A stretch of DNA of 64,000 nucleotides from DATFCK01 sp963728975 (lineage in GTDB: Bacteria; Verrucomicrobiota; Verrucomicrobiia; Chthoniobacterales; UBA10450), in assembly GCA_963728975.1 (NCBI GenBank), contig CAVSMF010000002.1:248001-312000 (forward strand), in the 5' to 3' direction. Below, piece by piece: positions 10,281 through 19,786 of this stretch. The notes below the pieces were generated by a model. The model did not search any database and was not told the DNA's origin. It saw nothing but the letters and a program-made list of their open reading frames with translations. How positions within the stretch are numbered: the first letter of the stretch is position 1; the number at the start of each line of letters is the position of its first letter. Position numbers and translations under genes: made by a program.

Positions 10281-12482
10281 TTATTTCTGCTCGAAGATCT
10301 GGCGGCGGGCCACGTATTCCCCCTTCATCATCACCACTGAGATCGAGGAGAGAGCGTGCACGTCTTGAAGAGGATTGCCGTCGACAATAATAAGCGAAGC
10401 TTCCTTTCCTTTTTTAATCGTGCCGATGCGATCGTCGGCCCGTAAAAGTTTGGCGGCGTTGCCCGTTGCCGCTCGCAAGGCAACATCAAGCGGAATGCCG
10501 GCGGCGACCCAGAGCTCGATTTCGTGTTGGACGGTCGGTCCGTGCAGGACGAGAAAATTCCCGGCGTCGGATCCGGTAACGAGAGTGACGCCGGCGTGCC
10601 ACGCTTTCAGGAGATTATTAGAGCCGATTTGGAGCGAAATCGGATAATGACTCAATCCTTCCCGCAATGATTTGTATTGGTCGCCGGTCACGGCGTGTTC
10701 GGTGCCAACCAGCAGATCTTTTGGCGTGACTTGCTGGACTAACGAGCGTTTCAGCAGGCTGGCGTCGCCATGGGCGAAACTGGTCAGGCCTTCCGCCACG
10801 CTCAGGGTCGGATCGAATACGGTCCCTTTTGCCTTCATCGCCGCGATCGTTGCGTCGGGAATTTCATCGACATAGGAGCCGTGTTCGATGGAATCGGCTC
10901 CAAGAGCGACCGCATCGGCCACATCGGCGGCGTTGCCGCAGTGAATGGCGACCGGAAGTTTCTTGGCATGCGCTTCATCGACGACCGCGCGCAGAATATT
11001 CACGTCCATGCGGTTGAACCGGTAGCCGGGGGAGCCGCTTTCCAGAACGCCTTTGATCGCATCGACCCCCTGGGCAGCGAGATCGTCCACTTGTTTGCGC
11101 GCTTCCGCCGCGGTCTTCGGTGTCCGGACAAATTGGGCGTTAAACGATGGCCGCATCACTTCCGGCAGATATTTTGCGTATTCGGTTCCGTGCCCGCCTG
11201 GGGCGGTAAAGAGCGGTCCGCAAAAGAACAGTTCGGTGCCGAGTTTTTCACCGGTGCCGAATTCTTTTCGGAACCGCAGCATGTAATCGAGCCGGTCTCC
11301 CGTGCTGCGGACGGCGGTTACACCGCAGTAGAGATAGGCTTCGAGCGCGCGCTCGGAAGCCTTGTTTGGATCGAAATTTGTTTGATCCTCGGGAAATCCT
11401 CCGGTAACTCCCAAATGGATGTGGGCGTCGATCAATCCGGGGAGAACGGTTTTGCCGGCGGCATCAATCTCCTCGGCGTTCAACGATTTTGGATCGGGCG
11501 ATGTCCCGCGAAATATCTGATCGATTTTCCCGCGCCGAACCAGGATTGCGCCCGATTCGATTACTTCGCCGTTCCCGACAAAGATGCGAGCGTTCTGGAT
11601 CAACCAGGTGTGAGAGCGCTCGCGGTCCCGGGCCAGGATCCGGGCTTTGACCAGATCCTGCCGGCTCCAGGATTCGTATCCGCCCAATAGAAAGAAGGGC
11701 AACAGAGCGACCAGGACCCAGAGTTTGGCCGAGGCCCGAAGTTTCTCTTCCTTTTCCCAGCGAAAAAGTTTCGTAGCGATGAAGAGGGCGACGAACATGG
11801 TGACGATGAGGGCGCATACCGACTTCGAATTTTGCCAGAGGCTCTCCCCATGTTGGAGAATGCCGGCCATTCCGGTGACGAGATAAGTTGCGGGGATAAA
11901 TTGGGTGACGATTTGGAGCCAGTTAGGCATGAAAGAAAGCGGAAAAGTGGCGCCGCTCAGGAACAGCATCGGCATATAGACGAGCTGGATCAGGATGTTG
12001 GCTTCCTGCGATGAGTTGACCACGGCGGCGATGATCAACCCGAGCGCTCGAAAAGCGGCGGCACTGAAGCAGACGAACAGAAAGAGCGACAACAGATTTC
12101 CGGGCACCGGCATCCCATACAGTTGGTGGGCGAGAATGAGCATTACCGTGACCGTCGGAAGATAGAGAATCACGCCCATGGCGACGGAAGCGAACAGCAG
12201 CGGCAGGGGAGTGATCGGCGTTACCTTGTAGCGGCGAAGAATGTTTTCCTCGCGTTCCTGCACCGCGCGCATGCCTGCGCCAAAAAATCCGCTGCCCAGA
12301 ATTCCGATGGTGGTGACCATGGTAACCACGGCCACGGCGGCGCCTCCCTGTTTGGCGCTGAAGGCCCAGGCAAAAACGAAAAAGAAGCCGAGCGGGAAGA
12401 GGTAATTGAAGAAAAGAACGGCGCGGTTTCGCATCGCCAGTTTCAAATCGACAGTAAGGAAAGCGAGGAAAGCTTTCATCAA
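10281..12482 (-). CDS. ABC-2 type permease fused to imidazolonepropionase-like amidohydrolase
   Basis: A 733-residue two-part protein. Residues 1-250 are an ABC-2 permease (NodJ/DrrB type) with an N-terminal cytoplasmic stretch and six hydrophobic helices, including the family's AAFRALGLIIAA and MPMLFLSGATFPLSFMPNW segments. A seventh helix (about 258-275, LWVLVALLPFFLLGG) follows a KEEKLR stretch. Residues 290-733 are a complete metal-dependent amidohydrolase: HIH (354, 356), a candidate metal-bridging Lys477, His514, His534 and Asp639. By positive-inside logic the seventh helix would put the enzyme outside the membrane; this is inference. Its start overlaps the ATPase gene by 4 bp (ATGA). 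The reading frame is uninterrupted through the junction, so this looks like a real fusion. Confidence 0.85.
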   Translation of the reverse strand: MMKAFLAFLTVDLKLAMRNRAVLFFNYLFPLGFFFVFAWAFSAKQGGAAVAVVTMVTTIGILGSGFFGAGMRAVQEREENILRRYKVTPITPLPLLFASVAMGVILYLPTVTVMLILAHQLYGMPVPGNLLSLFLFVCFSAAAFRALGLIIAAVVNSSQEANILIQLVYMPMLFLSGATFPLSFMPNWLQIVTQFIPATYLVTGMAGILQHGESLWQNSKSVCALIVTMFVALFIATKLFRWEKEEKLRASAKLWVLVALLPFFLLGGYESWSRQDLVKARILARDRERSHTWLIQNARIFVGNGEVIESGAILVRRGKIDQIFRGTSPDPKSLNAEEIDAAGKTVLPGLIDAHIHLGVTGGFPEDQTNFDPNKASERALEAYLYCGVTAVRSTGDRLDYMLRFRKEFGTGEKLGTELFFCGPLFTAPGGHGTEYAKYLPEVMRPSFNAQFVRTPKTAAEARKQVDDLAAQGVDAIKGVLESGSPGYRFNRMDVNILRAVVDEAHAKKLPVAIHCGNAADVADAVALGADSIEHGSYVDEIPDATIAAMKAKGTVFDPTLSVAEGLTSFAHGDASLLKRSLVQQVTPKDLLVGTEHAVTGDQYKSLREGLSHYPISLQIGSNNLLKAWHAGVTLVTGSDAGNFLVLHGPTVQHEIELWVAAGIPLDVALRAATGNAAKLLRADDRIGTIKKGKEASLIIVDGNPLQDVHALSSISVVMMKGEYVARRQIFEQK

Positions 12483-13408
12483 TCGCGCAATTTCTTCCCA
12501 GTCAGCTCGATAAAGACGTCTTCCAGGGTCGGCCGGGAAAGATGGACGTCATCGAGCTCATAATCGTTGGCATCGATCCATTTCACGATTTCGACCAGGG
12601 TGCGGGCCGGCCGATTTGAATAAACCGTGATGCTGCACCGATCCTCGCTGACGACCGAACGAATCGAATCGCTCCACTGCGGCAGGGCTGTTTCTCTCAA
12701 TGGCGGCAGGAGCTTGATCTCGATGGCCGATTGGTTCGCGCTTTTTTCCCGCAGCTCGCCCGGCGTGCCCAGAGCAATGATCTGGCCCGCATCAATGATC
12801 GCCACCCGATCGCACAGCCGCTCGGCTTCTTCGATGTAATGAGTCGTTAGGAGAATCGTCCGTTTTTCCGACCGCAGCTCCTCGATCAGATCCCGAATTT
12901 CAAGGCGCACCTGCGGATCGAGCCCGGTCGTGGGCTCGTCGAGAAAAAGCATCTGGGGATCGTTGATCAATGCCAAAGCGAGAGCGAGCCGCTGCTTTTG
13001 TCCGCCCGACAGCGTGGCATACCTGGCATCCCTTTTTTCCTCGAGTTGCAATCGCTTCAGCAAGGTGTCGGCATCCGCTTTGCGCGAGTAGAGCGACCCG
13101 AAGAAATCGAGTGCCTCGCGCACGGTAATTTTGTCGGGAAGATTGGTCGCCTGAAGGCACGCTCCAATCCGGTCTTTCAGTTGTTTCTTCTGCCGGTCCG
13201 GGTCGAAATTGAGCACTCGGACCTCGCCCGCGGTGCGGGGCCGCAGACCTTCCAGGATTTCGACGGTGGTGGTTTTGCCCGCGCCGTTGGGACCGAGCAG
13301 GCCAAACACCTCACCGGCCTGGACCTCGAAATCGATTCCTTTTACCGCCTCGAGGTTACCGTAGGATTTGCGCAAGCCGTGAACGTATATGGCGGAATCG
13401 GAATTCAT
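12479..13408 (-). CDS. ABC transporter ATP-binding protein (DrrA/CcmA type)
   Basis: A 309-residue ATPase that should power the adjacent permease-amidohydrolase. Walker A GPNGAGKT at 39-46, Q-loop region near LQATNLPDK, signature LSGGQKQRL, Walker B MLFLDEPTTGLD, and switch His in LLTTHYIEEAE are all present. The C-terminal 80 residues are the extra domain typical of DrrA-like exporters of drugs or lipids. The stop overlaps the partner's start by 4 bp, so they are co-translated. The exported substrate cannot be read from the sequence. Confidence 0.93.
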   Translation of the reverse strand: MNSDSAIYVHGLRKSYGNLEAVKGIDFEVQAGEVFGLLGPNGAGKTTTVEILEGLRPRTAGEVRVLNFDPDRQKKQLKDRIGACLQATNLPDKITVREALDFFGSLYSRKADADTLLKRLQLEEKRDARYATLSGGQKQRLALALALINDPQMLFLDEPTTGLDPQVRLEIRDLIEELRSEKRTILLTTHYIEEAERLCDRVAIIDAGQIIALGTPGELREKSANQSAIEIKLLPPLRETALPQWSDSIRSVVSEDRCSITVYSNRPARTLVEIVKWIDANDYELDDVHLSRPTLEDVFIELTGKKLRD

Positions 13409-13516
13409 CTGGAAAGCAAAGGGTCAACGAGTCTTAGCACGTCAGGTCAATCGGAGCGATGGCGAAATCAACCGTAAAGGCAGCCGCTGTAAAAACAGAC
13501 GCGATCGGATAAACTC

Positions 13517-13684
13517 CGGGGAGCGCACGCGCCCTCGCGTGTGCTTGGCGGCGCCCCCGCCGCCAAGCTAGGGAGGTCTCGATCCAGGAAAAAAGTTTGG
13601 TAATACCCTCTGCTTATGTGGGGTTCACCGGTTGCCAGCGGGGGCGCTGCCAACTGCACGCGGGGGCGCGTGCGCTCCCCGAAT
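13517..13684. repeat. Family D inverted pair (about 165 bp, MITE/BIME-like)
   Basis: GGGGAGCGCACGCGCCC at 13518-13534 is the exact reverse complement of 13664-13680. Inside the left half is a CTTGGCGGCG-CCCC-CGCCGCCAAG hairpin; the right half carries a related hairpin. The pair fills most of the 337-base gap between the ATPase gene and lnt. No gene is seen in the gap. Confidence 0.85.
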
Positions 13685-13745
13685 CTTCTTCGACGCTAAA
13701 TTGCCTGGCAACAGAAGGTAAACACAAACGTAGGCCGCTTCTATT

Positions 13746-15404
13746 TTACGGCGGCTGCGAAGCCGCCGTTCCTGGATCAGGAGATGGGCGTCGAAACCAT
13801 CGGCCGGCAATGATTAGAACGAGAGCGAGGCACGTTATGGCGGCGCACAACTTTGGGAACCATTCGCCATGCTCCACATAGAACGTCAGCCGGCCGGTCG
13901 TCGGCACGTTGACCTCGCCCACCAGCACGCCCTCGGTAAAGGTGCTGCCGGTTTCGTCTTGCAGGACCTGGGTGACGCGCCCGAACTCGTTAACAAAACA
14001 GGTGATGCCGGTGTTGGCCGCGCGCACCATGGGACGCCGCGTTTCCACGCAGCGAAAAATTGCGTTGGCCAGGTGCTGTTGGGATCCGGCCGAATGCAAA
14101 AACCAGCCGTCATTGGTGACGTTAACGAGCAAGTTGGCGCCGCCCCGGACGAAATGCCCGGTTAATTCGCCGATTGTATCCTCGAAACAAATCAGGGGCG
14201 CGATCCGGACATCCTGGTTTGGGAGTGCAAAGACAGTGTAATCGTGGCCGCGGTCGAAATCGCCCGGAACCCATTTGCCGGCAACGGCGGCAAAAAGTGG
14301 AAATGATTTTCTGAGCGGAATGTATTCACCGAACGGGACGAGATGCAGTTTCCGATACACTTGCATCTGCTGGTCCTGGGCCGAGACCAGCACAGCCGCG
14401 TTATAGACATGTTGATCCTCGAAATCGAGCGTTCCCAGGAGCAGGTTTGTCCGGGTGGAGAGAGAAAAATCGATCACAAAACGGTAACTTTCGGAGTTCG
14501 GATCGCGGACCGGGTCAGGAGTGGAACTTTCCGGCCATACTACCAGCTCCGGGCGCGGGCTGGAACGCAGCCCGATTTCGCTGAGCCGAGTCAATTGCGA
14601 AAAAATTTTTCGGGTGAATTGAGGATCGAATTTTTCGTGTTGCGCGATATTGGCCTGGACCGCGGCAACCTGGAGGAGGCGGCCGGAGCTGGGGCGGCGC
14701 ACCGTATTCCAGCCGAAGAGGAGGACGGCGAAAATGCCGAGGACGGTAAAGTTGATGTCCCAATGCACTCGCATCTTATGGGTCTTTGCTTCCTGGAAAA
14801 GACGCACCGGCACAGCGACGGCGATGATATTGGCGAACGCGATCAGGAAAGACAATCCGGTGACGCCGGTGATCTCGGCGATTTGAATGAACAGCCAGTT
14901 GCCATGGAGGGAAACGCCCAGGCCATCCCAGCCAAAGCCGCCGAACAACCAGCCGCGTATCCATTCCTGGGCGACCCACGCGCTCGCACCCAGGAACGCG
15001 GCCAGGAGGTTTCGCCAGGAGCTTACAAAAGTAGCCGGCCGAATCAGACCGGCGAACCAAACCCAGAAGGCAAAATACAGGGCCAGGTAAAACGCGAGCA
15101 GCAAAGGCAACCCATGCAGCCAGGCATTTTCAAACAGGGTTCCGAGCGAACCGAGCCAGCGGAACGCGACTGTGAAAGAAATGATCCCGGTCAGATAGCC
15201 CAGGAGAAGGTTGCGGAGCCAGCGGCGTTTCCCATTTCTTGGGGAGAACCAGACAGCGGCGATTGCTGGAGCCAGCGCAACCCAGCAGAACCACGGCTGA
15301 TCGAATGGTGGAAAACAGGCGGCGTAAAGAAAACCGCTTAGGGCCGCAGCCGGCCACGGCCAAAGCCGCACCAGTTTAAGGAGTCCGGCTGGCGTGCGCA
15401 TCAA
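13746..15404 (-). CDS. lnt: Apolipoprotein N-acyltransferase
   Basis: A 552-residue inner-membrane enzyme that adds the third acyl chain to the N-terminal Cys of lipoproteins. About eight hydrophobic helices fill residues 1-230, followed by a periplasmic nitrilase-like domain. The catalytic triad is readable: Glu292 in VVWPESS, Lys352 in YRKLHLVPFGEY and Cys406 in LICFEDT. A final helix (about 520-540) returns to the membrane. The Arg/Pro-rich tail after it runs into repeat DNA and is probably dispensable. It lies downstream of the mutase gene and a small gene on the same strand, with gaps of 83 and 19 bp. Confidence 0.95.
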   Translation of the reverse strand: MMRTPAGLLKLVRLWPWPAAALSGFLYAACFPPFDQPWFCWVALAPAIAAVWFSPRNGKRRWLRNLLLGYLTGIISFTVAFRWLGSLGTLFENAWLHGLPLLLAFYLALYFAFWVWFAGLIRPATFVSSWRNLLAAFLGASAWVAQEWIRGWLFGGFGWDGLGVSLHGNWLFIQIAEITGVTGLSFLIAFANIIAVAVPVRLFQEAKTHKMRVHWDINFTVLGIFAVLLFGWNTVRRPSSGRLLQVAAVQANIAQHEKFDPQFTRKIFSQLTRLSEIGLRSSPRPELVVWPESSTPDPVRDPNSESYRFVIDFSLSTRTNLLLGTLDFEDQHVYNAAVLVSAQDQQMQVYRKLHLVPFGEYIPLRKSFPLFAAVAGKWVPGDFDRGHDYTVFALPNQDVRIAPLICFEDTIGELTGHFVRGGANLLVNVTNDGWFLHSAGSQQHLANAIFRCVETRRPMVRAANTGITCFVNEFGRVTQVLQDETGSTFTEGVLVGEVNVPTTGRLTFYVEHGEWFPKLCAAITCLALVLIIAGRWFRRPSPDPGTAASQPP

Positions 15405-15423
15405 CTCGCGAAAGGTTTCGGAG

Positions 15424-15780
15424 TCAAGCGCGGCGGCGGCGCTGCGGCCGGTCGCGATGGTCGCGACGCCGGCCGGGCCGGATGGCGTCGCGGAGGTCGT
15501 GCGAATAGGATGGATTTACCCGAAAAGCGGAACGCTCGAGGTCTTCCGCTGAATGAACGATCGCTTTGCTGGAGAGGACATAACCCATTGTGATCAACCC
15601 ATCGAGCGCGTCGATCAGCTCGGCCGGTTCCATTCCTCCGGCGCGTTCCCCCAGGAGTCTGCCCGGGACCGGGGCGCCGTCCAATCCGAGCGCTTTCAGA
15701 ATGGAGATTTCGCCGCCGCTCAAATGAATGTCCCGTTGCACGCTGACAATGTAGCGCAAGTTTCCAACTTGCCATCTCAC
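15424..15780 (-). CDS. Small hypothetical protein, winged-helix-like
   Basis: Up to 118 residues. The central part (SGGEISILKALGL ... ELIDALDGLITMGYVLSS) alternates short amphipathic helices and ends in a strand pair, resembling a winged helix-turn-helix. This is inference from pattern, not a recognised family. The first 13 residues derive from a GCAAGTTTCCAACTTGC palindromic repeat, so the GTG at 15741 (VQRDIHLSGGE) is a better start. The Arg-rich tail is low complexity. It sits between the mutase and lnt genes on the same strand and may share their transcript. Confidence 0.5.
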   Translation of the reverse strand: MRWQVGNLRYIVSVQRDIHLSGGEISILKALGLDGAPVPGRLLGERAGGMEPAELIDALDGLITMGYVLSSKAIVHSAEDLERSAFRVNPSYSHDLRDAIRPGRRRDHRDRPQRRRRA

Positions 15781-15863
15781 TCAAACAAGAAGTTGAAAAC
15801 TTGTTCTACCCGGTCCCTTGGACGGCGCGGGAACACCCGGGCGTCCCCCCAGCCGAAAAGCGC

Positions 15864-17831
15864 TCAGGGCTGCTTACCCCCTAACCGGTCCTGCGCATCC
15901 TGTCGCAGCCACTCCCATAGCCGATCGAGCCGGCTTCCCACTTCTTTTTTAGTCTCGGCCAGCTCGGCCGGCTCGAACTTTTTTGTTTGGGGCCGCCGCT
16001 GGGCGAAAAGATAATACTTTATCTTAGGCTCGGTTCCGGAGGCGCGGACAGCGATGCGGGTATGATCCTCCAACTCGAAGATCGACATCTTCTCTTTGGG
16101 AATCAGATCGCCTTCCACGTCGCGGATCGTCTCTTTTTCAAAGTCTCGCACGCGGGTCACCTTTGTTCCGAGCATTTCGGAGGGCGGGCTATTCGCATAC
16201 GAATCGACCAATCGAGCAATGCTTTTCGCGCCTTCAGCGCCTTCGAATACCAGCGCTCCGTTTTTCTCTTCGAAGTAACCGAAGGCGGCGAATATTTCGT
16301 CAAGAAGCTGGTCCACCCTCTGTCCACAGGCTCTGGCGTAAGCGGCAACTTCGGCAAACATGATCACTGCGCCGTTTCCATCCTTGTCCCGAACAAAATC
16401 GGCGCCGCTATAGCCATAGCTTTCTTCCCCGCCAAAAACATAGAAAGAGGAGTAGGCCAGACGAAGTTTCCTCGTTTCGGACTCGGGCAGGCTGCGATAT
16501 TTTCTTTGTGCTTCTTCCGGCAATTCACGCTCGTACTTCCCGAGCTTGGCCCCGATATACTTGAACCCGGTCAGCGTTTCGACACAGCGCAATCCGAAAT
16601 GTTCCGCGATTGCCTTCTGCAGATCCGTCGTTACAAAAGTTTTGATCAAGACAGCCCGGGAAGCGTTCTCTTTCGTCAGAATGCCGAGCTCGAATAATTT
16701 CTTGGTCCGGTAATAAGCCATGAGCGAGCCGATTTGATTGCCGGTGAGCAACGCCAATTTCCCGGCCTCAGTCCGGACGGCGACTCCCATGCGATCGCAA
16801 TCGGGATCGGTGGCCAGGACCAGATCGGCGTTGTTCCGTTCCGCCAGCGCGATGCCGAGACGAAGCGCCTCGGCGTTTTCCGGATTGGGCGATTGCACGG
16901 TGGGAAACGCGCCATCGAATCGGTCCTGCTCGGGCACGACGTCGAAGTGAAAACCAATGCGTTGAAGCATTGGCTTGATGATTACTCCTCCCGTGCCGTG
17001 GATGGGGGTGAAAACGATTCGCAACGATTTCGCTTCCCGGACCAGCTTCGGGTCGAGAATCAGCGACTCCAACCGCTCCATGTAGGCCTCGTCGATTTCG
17101 GAGCCGAGGACGGTGACTTTGCCCTGCCGGTCTTTTGGCGAAGCGGAAAATGTTTCGCCCTGAATTCTATTTACCTGGGCGATAATGCCGCTGGCCTGGG
17201 GTTCGACCACTTGTGCGCCATCGCTGAAATAAACCTTGTAACCGTTATCGTGCGGCGGGTTATGGCTGGCGGTAATGACGATTCCCGCGCTCGCTCCCAG
17301 ATAACGCACGGCAAACGAAAGTTCCGGGGTCGAACGCGGTCCGCCGAAAACAAACGCGTCGCACCCGGTTTGCGAAGCCACCTCAGCGGCCAGTTCCGAG
17401 AACGGTCTGGAAAAGAAACGGGTGTCGTGAGCGATCACGATACTGGGTTTGGCTTGGCCGGACGCATGCAAATAGGCGACGAGACCCCGGGTCGCGCGGC
17501 TGATGTTGTAGAAATTCATCGCATTGGTTCCAACGCAGGGGAATTCAGGCGGTTCGTTCCCGGTGGCCCGGCCGCGTTCGGTCTTGGTCACGACCTGGCC
17601 GATGGTGCGTCCGCGCAGACCGCCGGTCCCGAAAGCGAGGGTCTTATAAAAGCGATCGTTCAATTCCGGCCAGGCCCGCGCCGCGATCAATTCGTTAACT
17701 ACGCGCGCATACAGATCGGAAGACGCACCGGTAAGCAGGGCATGAATGTTCGTCCGGGCGGAGTCGAGGAGCTGGCCGGAGGCAACGGCCGCATCGAGAG
17801 CAGAATAAAGCGCGTCCTGGTTTGAAGACAT
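15864..17831 (-). CDS. Phosphoglucomutase/phosphomannomutase (alpha-D-phosphohexomutase)
   Basis: A 655-residue cytoplasmic enzyme interconverting hexose 1- and 6-phosphates. Landmarks in order: FGTGGLRG near 68, the phosphoserine loop TASHNPPHDNGYK with active Ser189, the metal loop DPDCDRMG, the sugar-specificity loop FGGEESYGY, and the phosphate-binding RASGTEPKIKYY near the C-terminus. The length fits the long PGM2-like subgroup. Which sugar is preferred cannot be told from sequence alone. First gene of a minus-strand run that continues to the small winged-helix-like gene and lnt. Confidence 0.9.
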   Translation of the reverse strand: MSSNQDALYSALDAAVASGQLLDSARTNIHALLTGASSDLYARVVNELIAARAWPELNDRFYKTLAFGTGGLRGRTIGQVVTKTERGRATGNEPPEFPCVGTNAMNFYNISRATRGLVAYLHASGQAKPSIVIAHDTRFFSRPFSELAAEVASQTGCDAFVFGGPRSTPELSFAVRYLGASAGIVITASHNPPHDNGYKVYFSDGAQVVEPQASGIIAQVNRIQGETFSASPKDRQGKVTVLGSEIDEAYMERLESLILDPKLVREAKSLRIVFTPIHGTGGVIIKPMLQRIGFHFDVVPEQDRFDGAFPTVQSPNPENAEALRLGIALAERNNADLVLATDPDCDRMGVAVRTEAGKLALLTGNQIGSLMAYYRTKKLFELGILTKENASRAVLIKTFVTTDLQKAIAEHFGLRCVETLTGFKYIGAKLGKYERELPEEAQRKYRSLPESETRKLRLAYSSFYVFGGEESYGYSGADFVRDKDGNGAVIMFAEVAAYARACGQRVDQLLDEIFAAFGYFEEKNGALVFEGAEGAKSIARLVDSYANSPPSEMLGTKVTRVRDFEKETIRDVEGDLIPKEKMSIFELEDHTRIAVRASGTEPKIKYYLFAQRRPQTKKFEPAELAETKKEVGSRLDRLWEWLRQDAQDRLGGKQP

Positions 17832-17931
17832 CGCAGCAACTTTGCGGTAAGGGCGGGCAATTGCAATTCAGGCTGCCGGCCCCACATCGGGGCGCCGGTT
17901 AAGTTTTGTGCTTTAACTGAGTGGGGAAGAA

Positions 17932-18424
17932 AGGTGGATCGGCCGATTCCGCGGGCGATACTGACGGCAGAGCAGGGGCAGCTGCTCAAATGTGACCCCG
18001 AAAGTTCGGGGTTCGGTTTTAACATCGCCCTCGGAGAGGCCGATCCACCTAAAAGAAAAACCTCCTCACGCGGTCTTTGGCGTGTTTAGCGGATTCGTTT
18101 TCTGTGAGAACCATCCGTCAATCTTTCGGGTCATTAATGAGCAGCTCCGCTGCGCTTGGTTAACATCGCCCTCGGAGAGGCCGATCCACCTTGAGCGGCG
18201 ACGTGTTGCTATCGTTAATCGGCAAGAGATGTTCATTGGAAGCGATCACTACAGCCAAGCGGTTTGGGGAGCGCCGGCTTCCAGCCGGCAGGGTTTGGCA
18301 TCCTGCCAACCCCAAAAATGCGCTGAACAGGAGTACTGGTTTGGCATGCAATGAAGCTGTTCTCTCGCGGCCAGAGGCCCCTCCAGTTGGTTTTAACATC
18401 GCCCTCGGAGAGGCCGATCCACCT
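17932..18424. repeat. Family B hairpin repeats upstream of sucC (4 copies)
   Basis: Hairpins of the form AGGTGGATCG-core-CGATGTTAA occur at 17932-17961 (variant core), 18019-18050, 18160-18191 and 18393-18424, the last three in reverse orientation. The 141 bp from 18019 to 18160 (AAAAGAAAAACCTCCTCACG ... TTAATGAGCAGCTCCGCTGC) recur almost identically at 24384-24525, downstream of gltA. This explains most of the 752-base gap between the mutase and sucC. No gene is seen in it. Confidence 0.9.
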
Positions 18425-18583
18425 AAGGGGCCGCGACCGTTGCTGCGCTTGAGCCGAAGAGTTCCCCTAAACCGGTACGACCACGACGTTCCACCCTCCG
18501 CGCCGGAAAGCGTGGCGCCCCAAAACAACAAAATCGATTTGATTGCGGCCCAGTTCGCGGCTTAGTGCTCGCACGACCCGTCG

Positions 18584-19774
18584 ATGAATATTCACGAGTA
18601 TCAAGCCAAGGAGCTATTGGAAAAATTCGGAGTGGCCACCACCCGGGGCCGCGTCGCCAGCACCCCCGAAGACGCGAAAAAAATCGCGACCGAACTGGGT
18701 GCCGCCGAAACCGTGGTGAAAGCCCAGATTCATGCAGGCGGAAGAGGCAAGGGGACCTTTACCAACGGATTCAAAGGCGGCGTGCAGATTTGTAAATCGC
18801 CCGAACAAGCAAAGACAGTCGCGGCAAAGATGTTGGGGCAAACCCTGGTCACGCATCAAACCGGCCCGGCCGGCCGGGTGGTCAACAAAGTGCTGGTGGC
18901 GGAATCCGCGGAAATCGGACGCGAAATTTATTTTGCTATTTTGCTCGATCGGGCGACCGCAGCGCCGCTGATAGTGGCGAGCACCGAAGGCGGCGTCGAA
19001 ATTGAAAAGGTGGCAGCCAGGTCGCCGGAAAAGATTATTCGCGAGCCGATAAATCCATTGGCCGGTTTGCAGGCCTTTCAAACCCGGAAACTCGCCCGGG
19101 AACTGAATTTTGAGTCGGCCCAACTCAAGGAGGCATCGAAGCTTTTTGGCGGATTGTATCGGACGTTTATCGGGCTCGACTGTTCAATGGTGGAGGTGAA
19201 TCCGTTGGTGGTCACGACCGATGGAAAAGTCCTGGCCCTGGATGCGAAATTCAACTTCGACGATAACGCGTTGTTCCGGCATCCCGAGGTCGCGGCCATG
19301 CGCGATATTGCCGAAGAAGATCCGCGGGAAGTCGAAGCGTCCAAGCACGGTCTCAATTACATCGGGCTCGATGGAAACATTGCTTGTCTGGTCAACGGGG
19401 CGGGGCTGGCCATGGCCACGATGGACATTATCAAGTTCTACGGCGGCAACCCGGCGAATTTCCTCGATGTCGGCGGCGGAGCGACGGAGGAGCAGGTCAC
19501 GGAAGCGTTCAAGATTTTGATCTCGGACCGGAAGGTGAAGGCGATTCTGGTCAACATTTTTGGCGGGATAATGAAGTGCGACGTGATTGCCCAAGGCATT
19601 ATCAACGCCGTGAAAACCGTGAAACTGCCGGTGCCGTTGGTGGTGCGGTTGGAAGGAACGAATGTGGAAGCGGGCAAGAAGTTGATCGCCGATTCGGGGT
19701 TGCCGGTGATCACGGCGGACGATTTGGGAGACGCGGCCAGGAAGGTTGTGGAAGCGGCGAAGTCGAAGGCCTAA
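18584..19774 (+). CDS. sucC: Succinyl-CoA ligase (ADP-forming) beta subunit
   Basis: A 396-residue beta subunit, near the usual 388-395. It binds the nucleotide and, with SucD, interconverts succinyl-CoA and succinate in the TCA cycle. The N-terminal ATP-grasp domain shows KAQIHAGGRGKGTF (about 46-59), the Mg site EVNPLVVT, and LDAKFNFDDNALFRHP. The C-terminal CoA-ligase domain shows GNIACLVNGAGLAMATMD and FLDVGGGA. The ATG at 18584 (MNIHEYQAKELL) is the conserved family start. Unusually, sucD is not next: three genes (2.5 kb) separate them. Confidence 0.97.
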   Translation: MNIHEYQAKELLEKFGVATTRGRVASTPEDAKKIATELGAAETVVKAQIHAGGRGKGTFTNGFKGGVQICKSPEQAKTVAAKMLGQTLVTHQTGPAGRVVNKVLVAESAEIGREIYFAILLDRATAAPLIVASTEGGVEIEKVAARSPEKIIREPINPLAGLQAFQTRKLARELNFESAQLKEASKLFGGLYRTFIGLDCSMVEVNPLVVTTDGKVLALDAKFNFDDNALFRHPEVAAMRDIAEEDPREVEASKHGLNYIGLDGNIACLVNGAGLAMATMDIIKFYGGNPANFLDVGGGATEEQVTEAFKILISDRKVKAILVNIFGGIMKCDVIAQGIINAVKTVKLPVPLVVRLEGTNVEAGKKLIADSGLPVITADDLGDAARKVVEAAKSKA

Positions 19775-19786
19775 CCGGTAGGAAGC

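Noticed and set aside
10770..11690. 306-codon plus-strand frame inside the amidohydrolase region
   Set aside because: Antisense shadow of the fusion gene.
16734..17825. 363-codon plus-strand frame opposite the phosphohexose mutase
   Set aside because: Antisense shadow; no motif, and the minus strand has all mutase loops.
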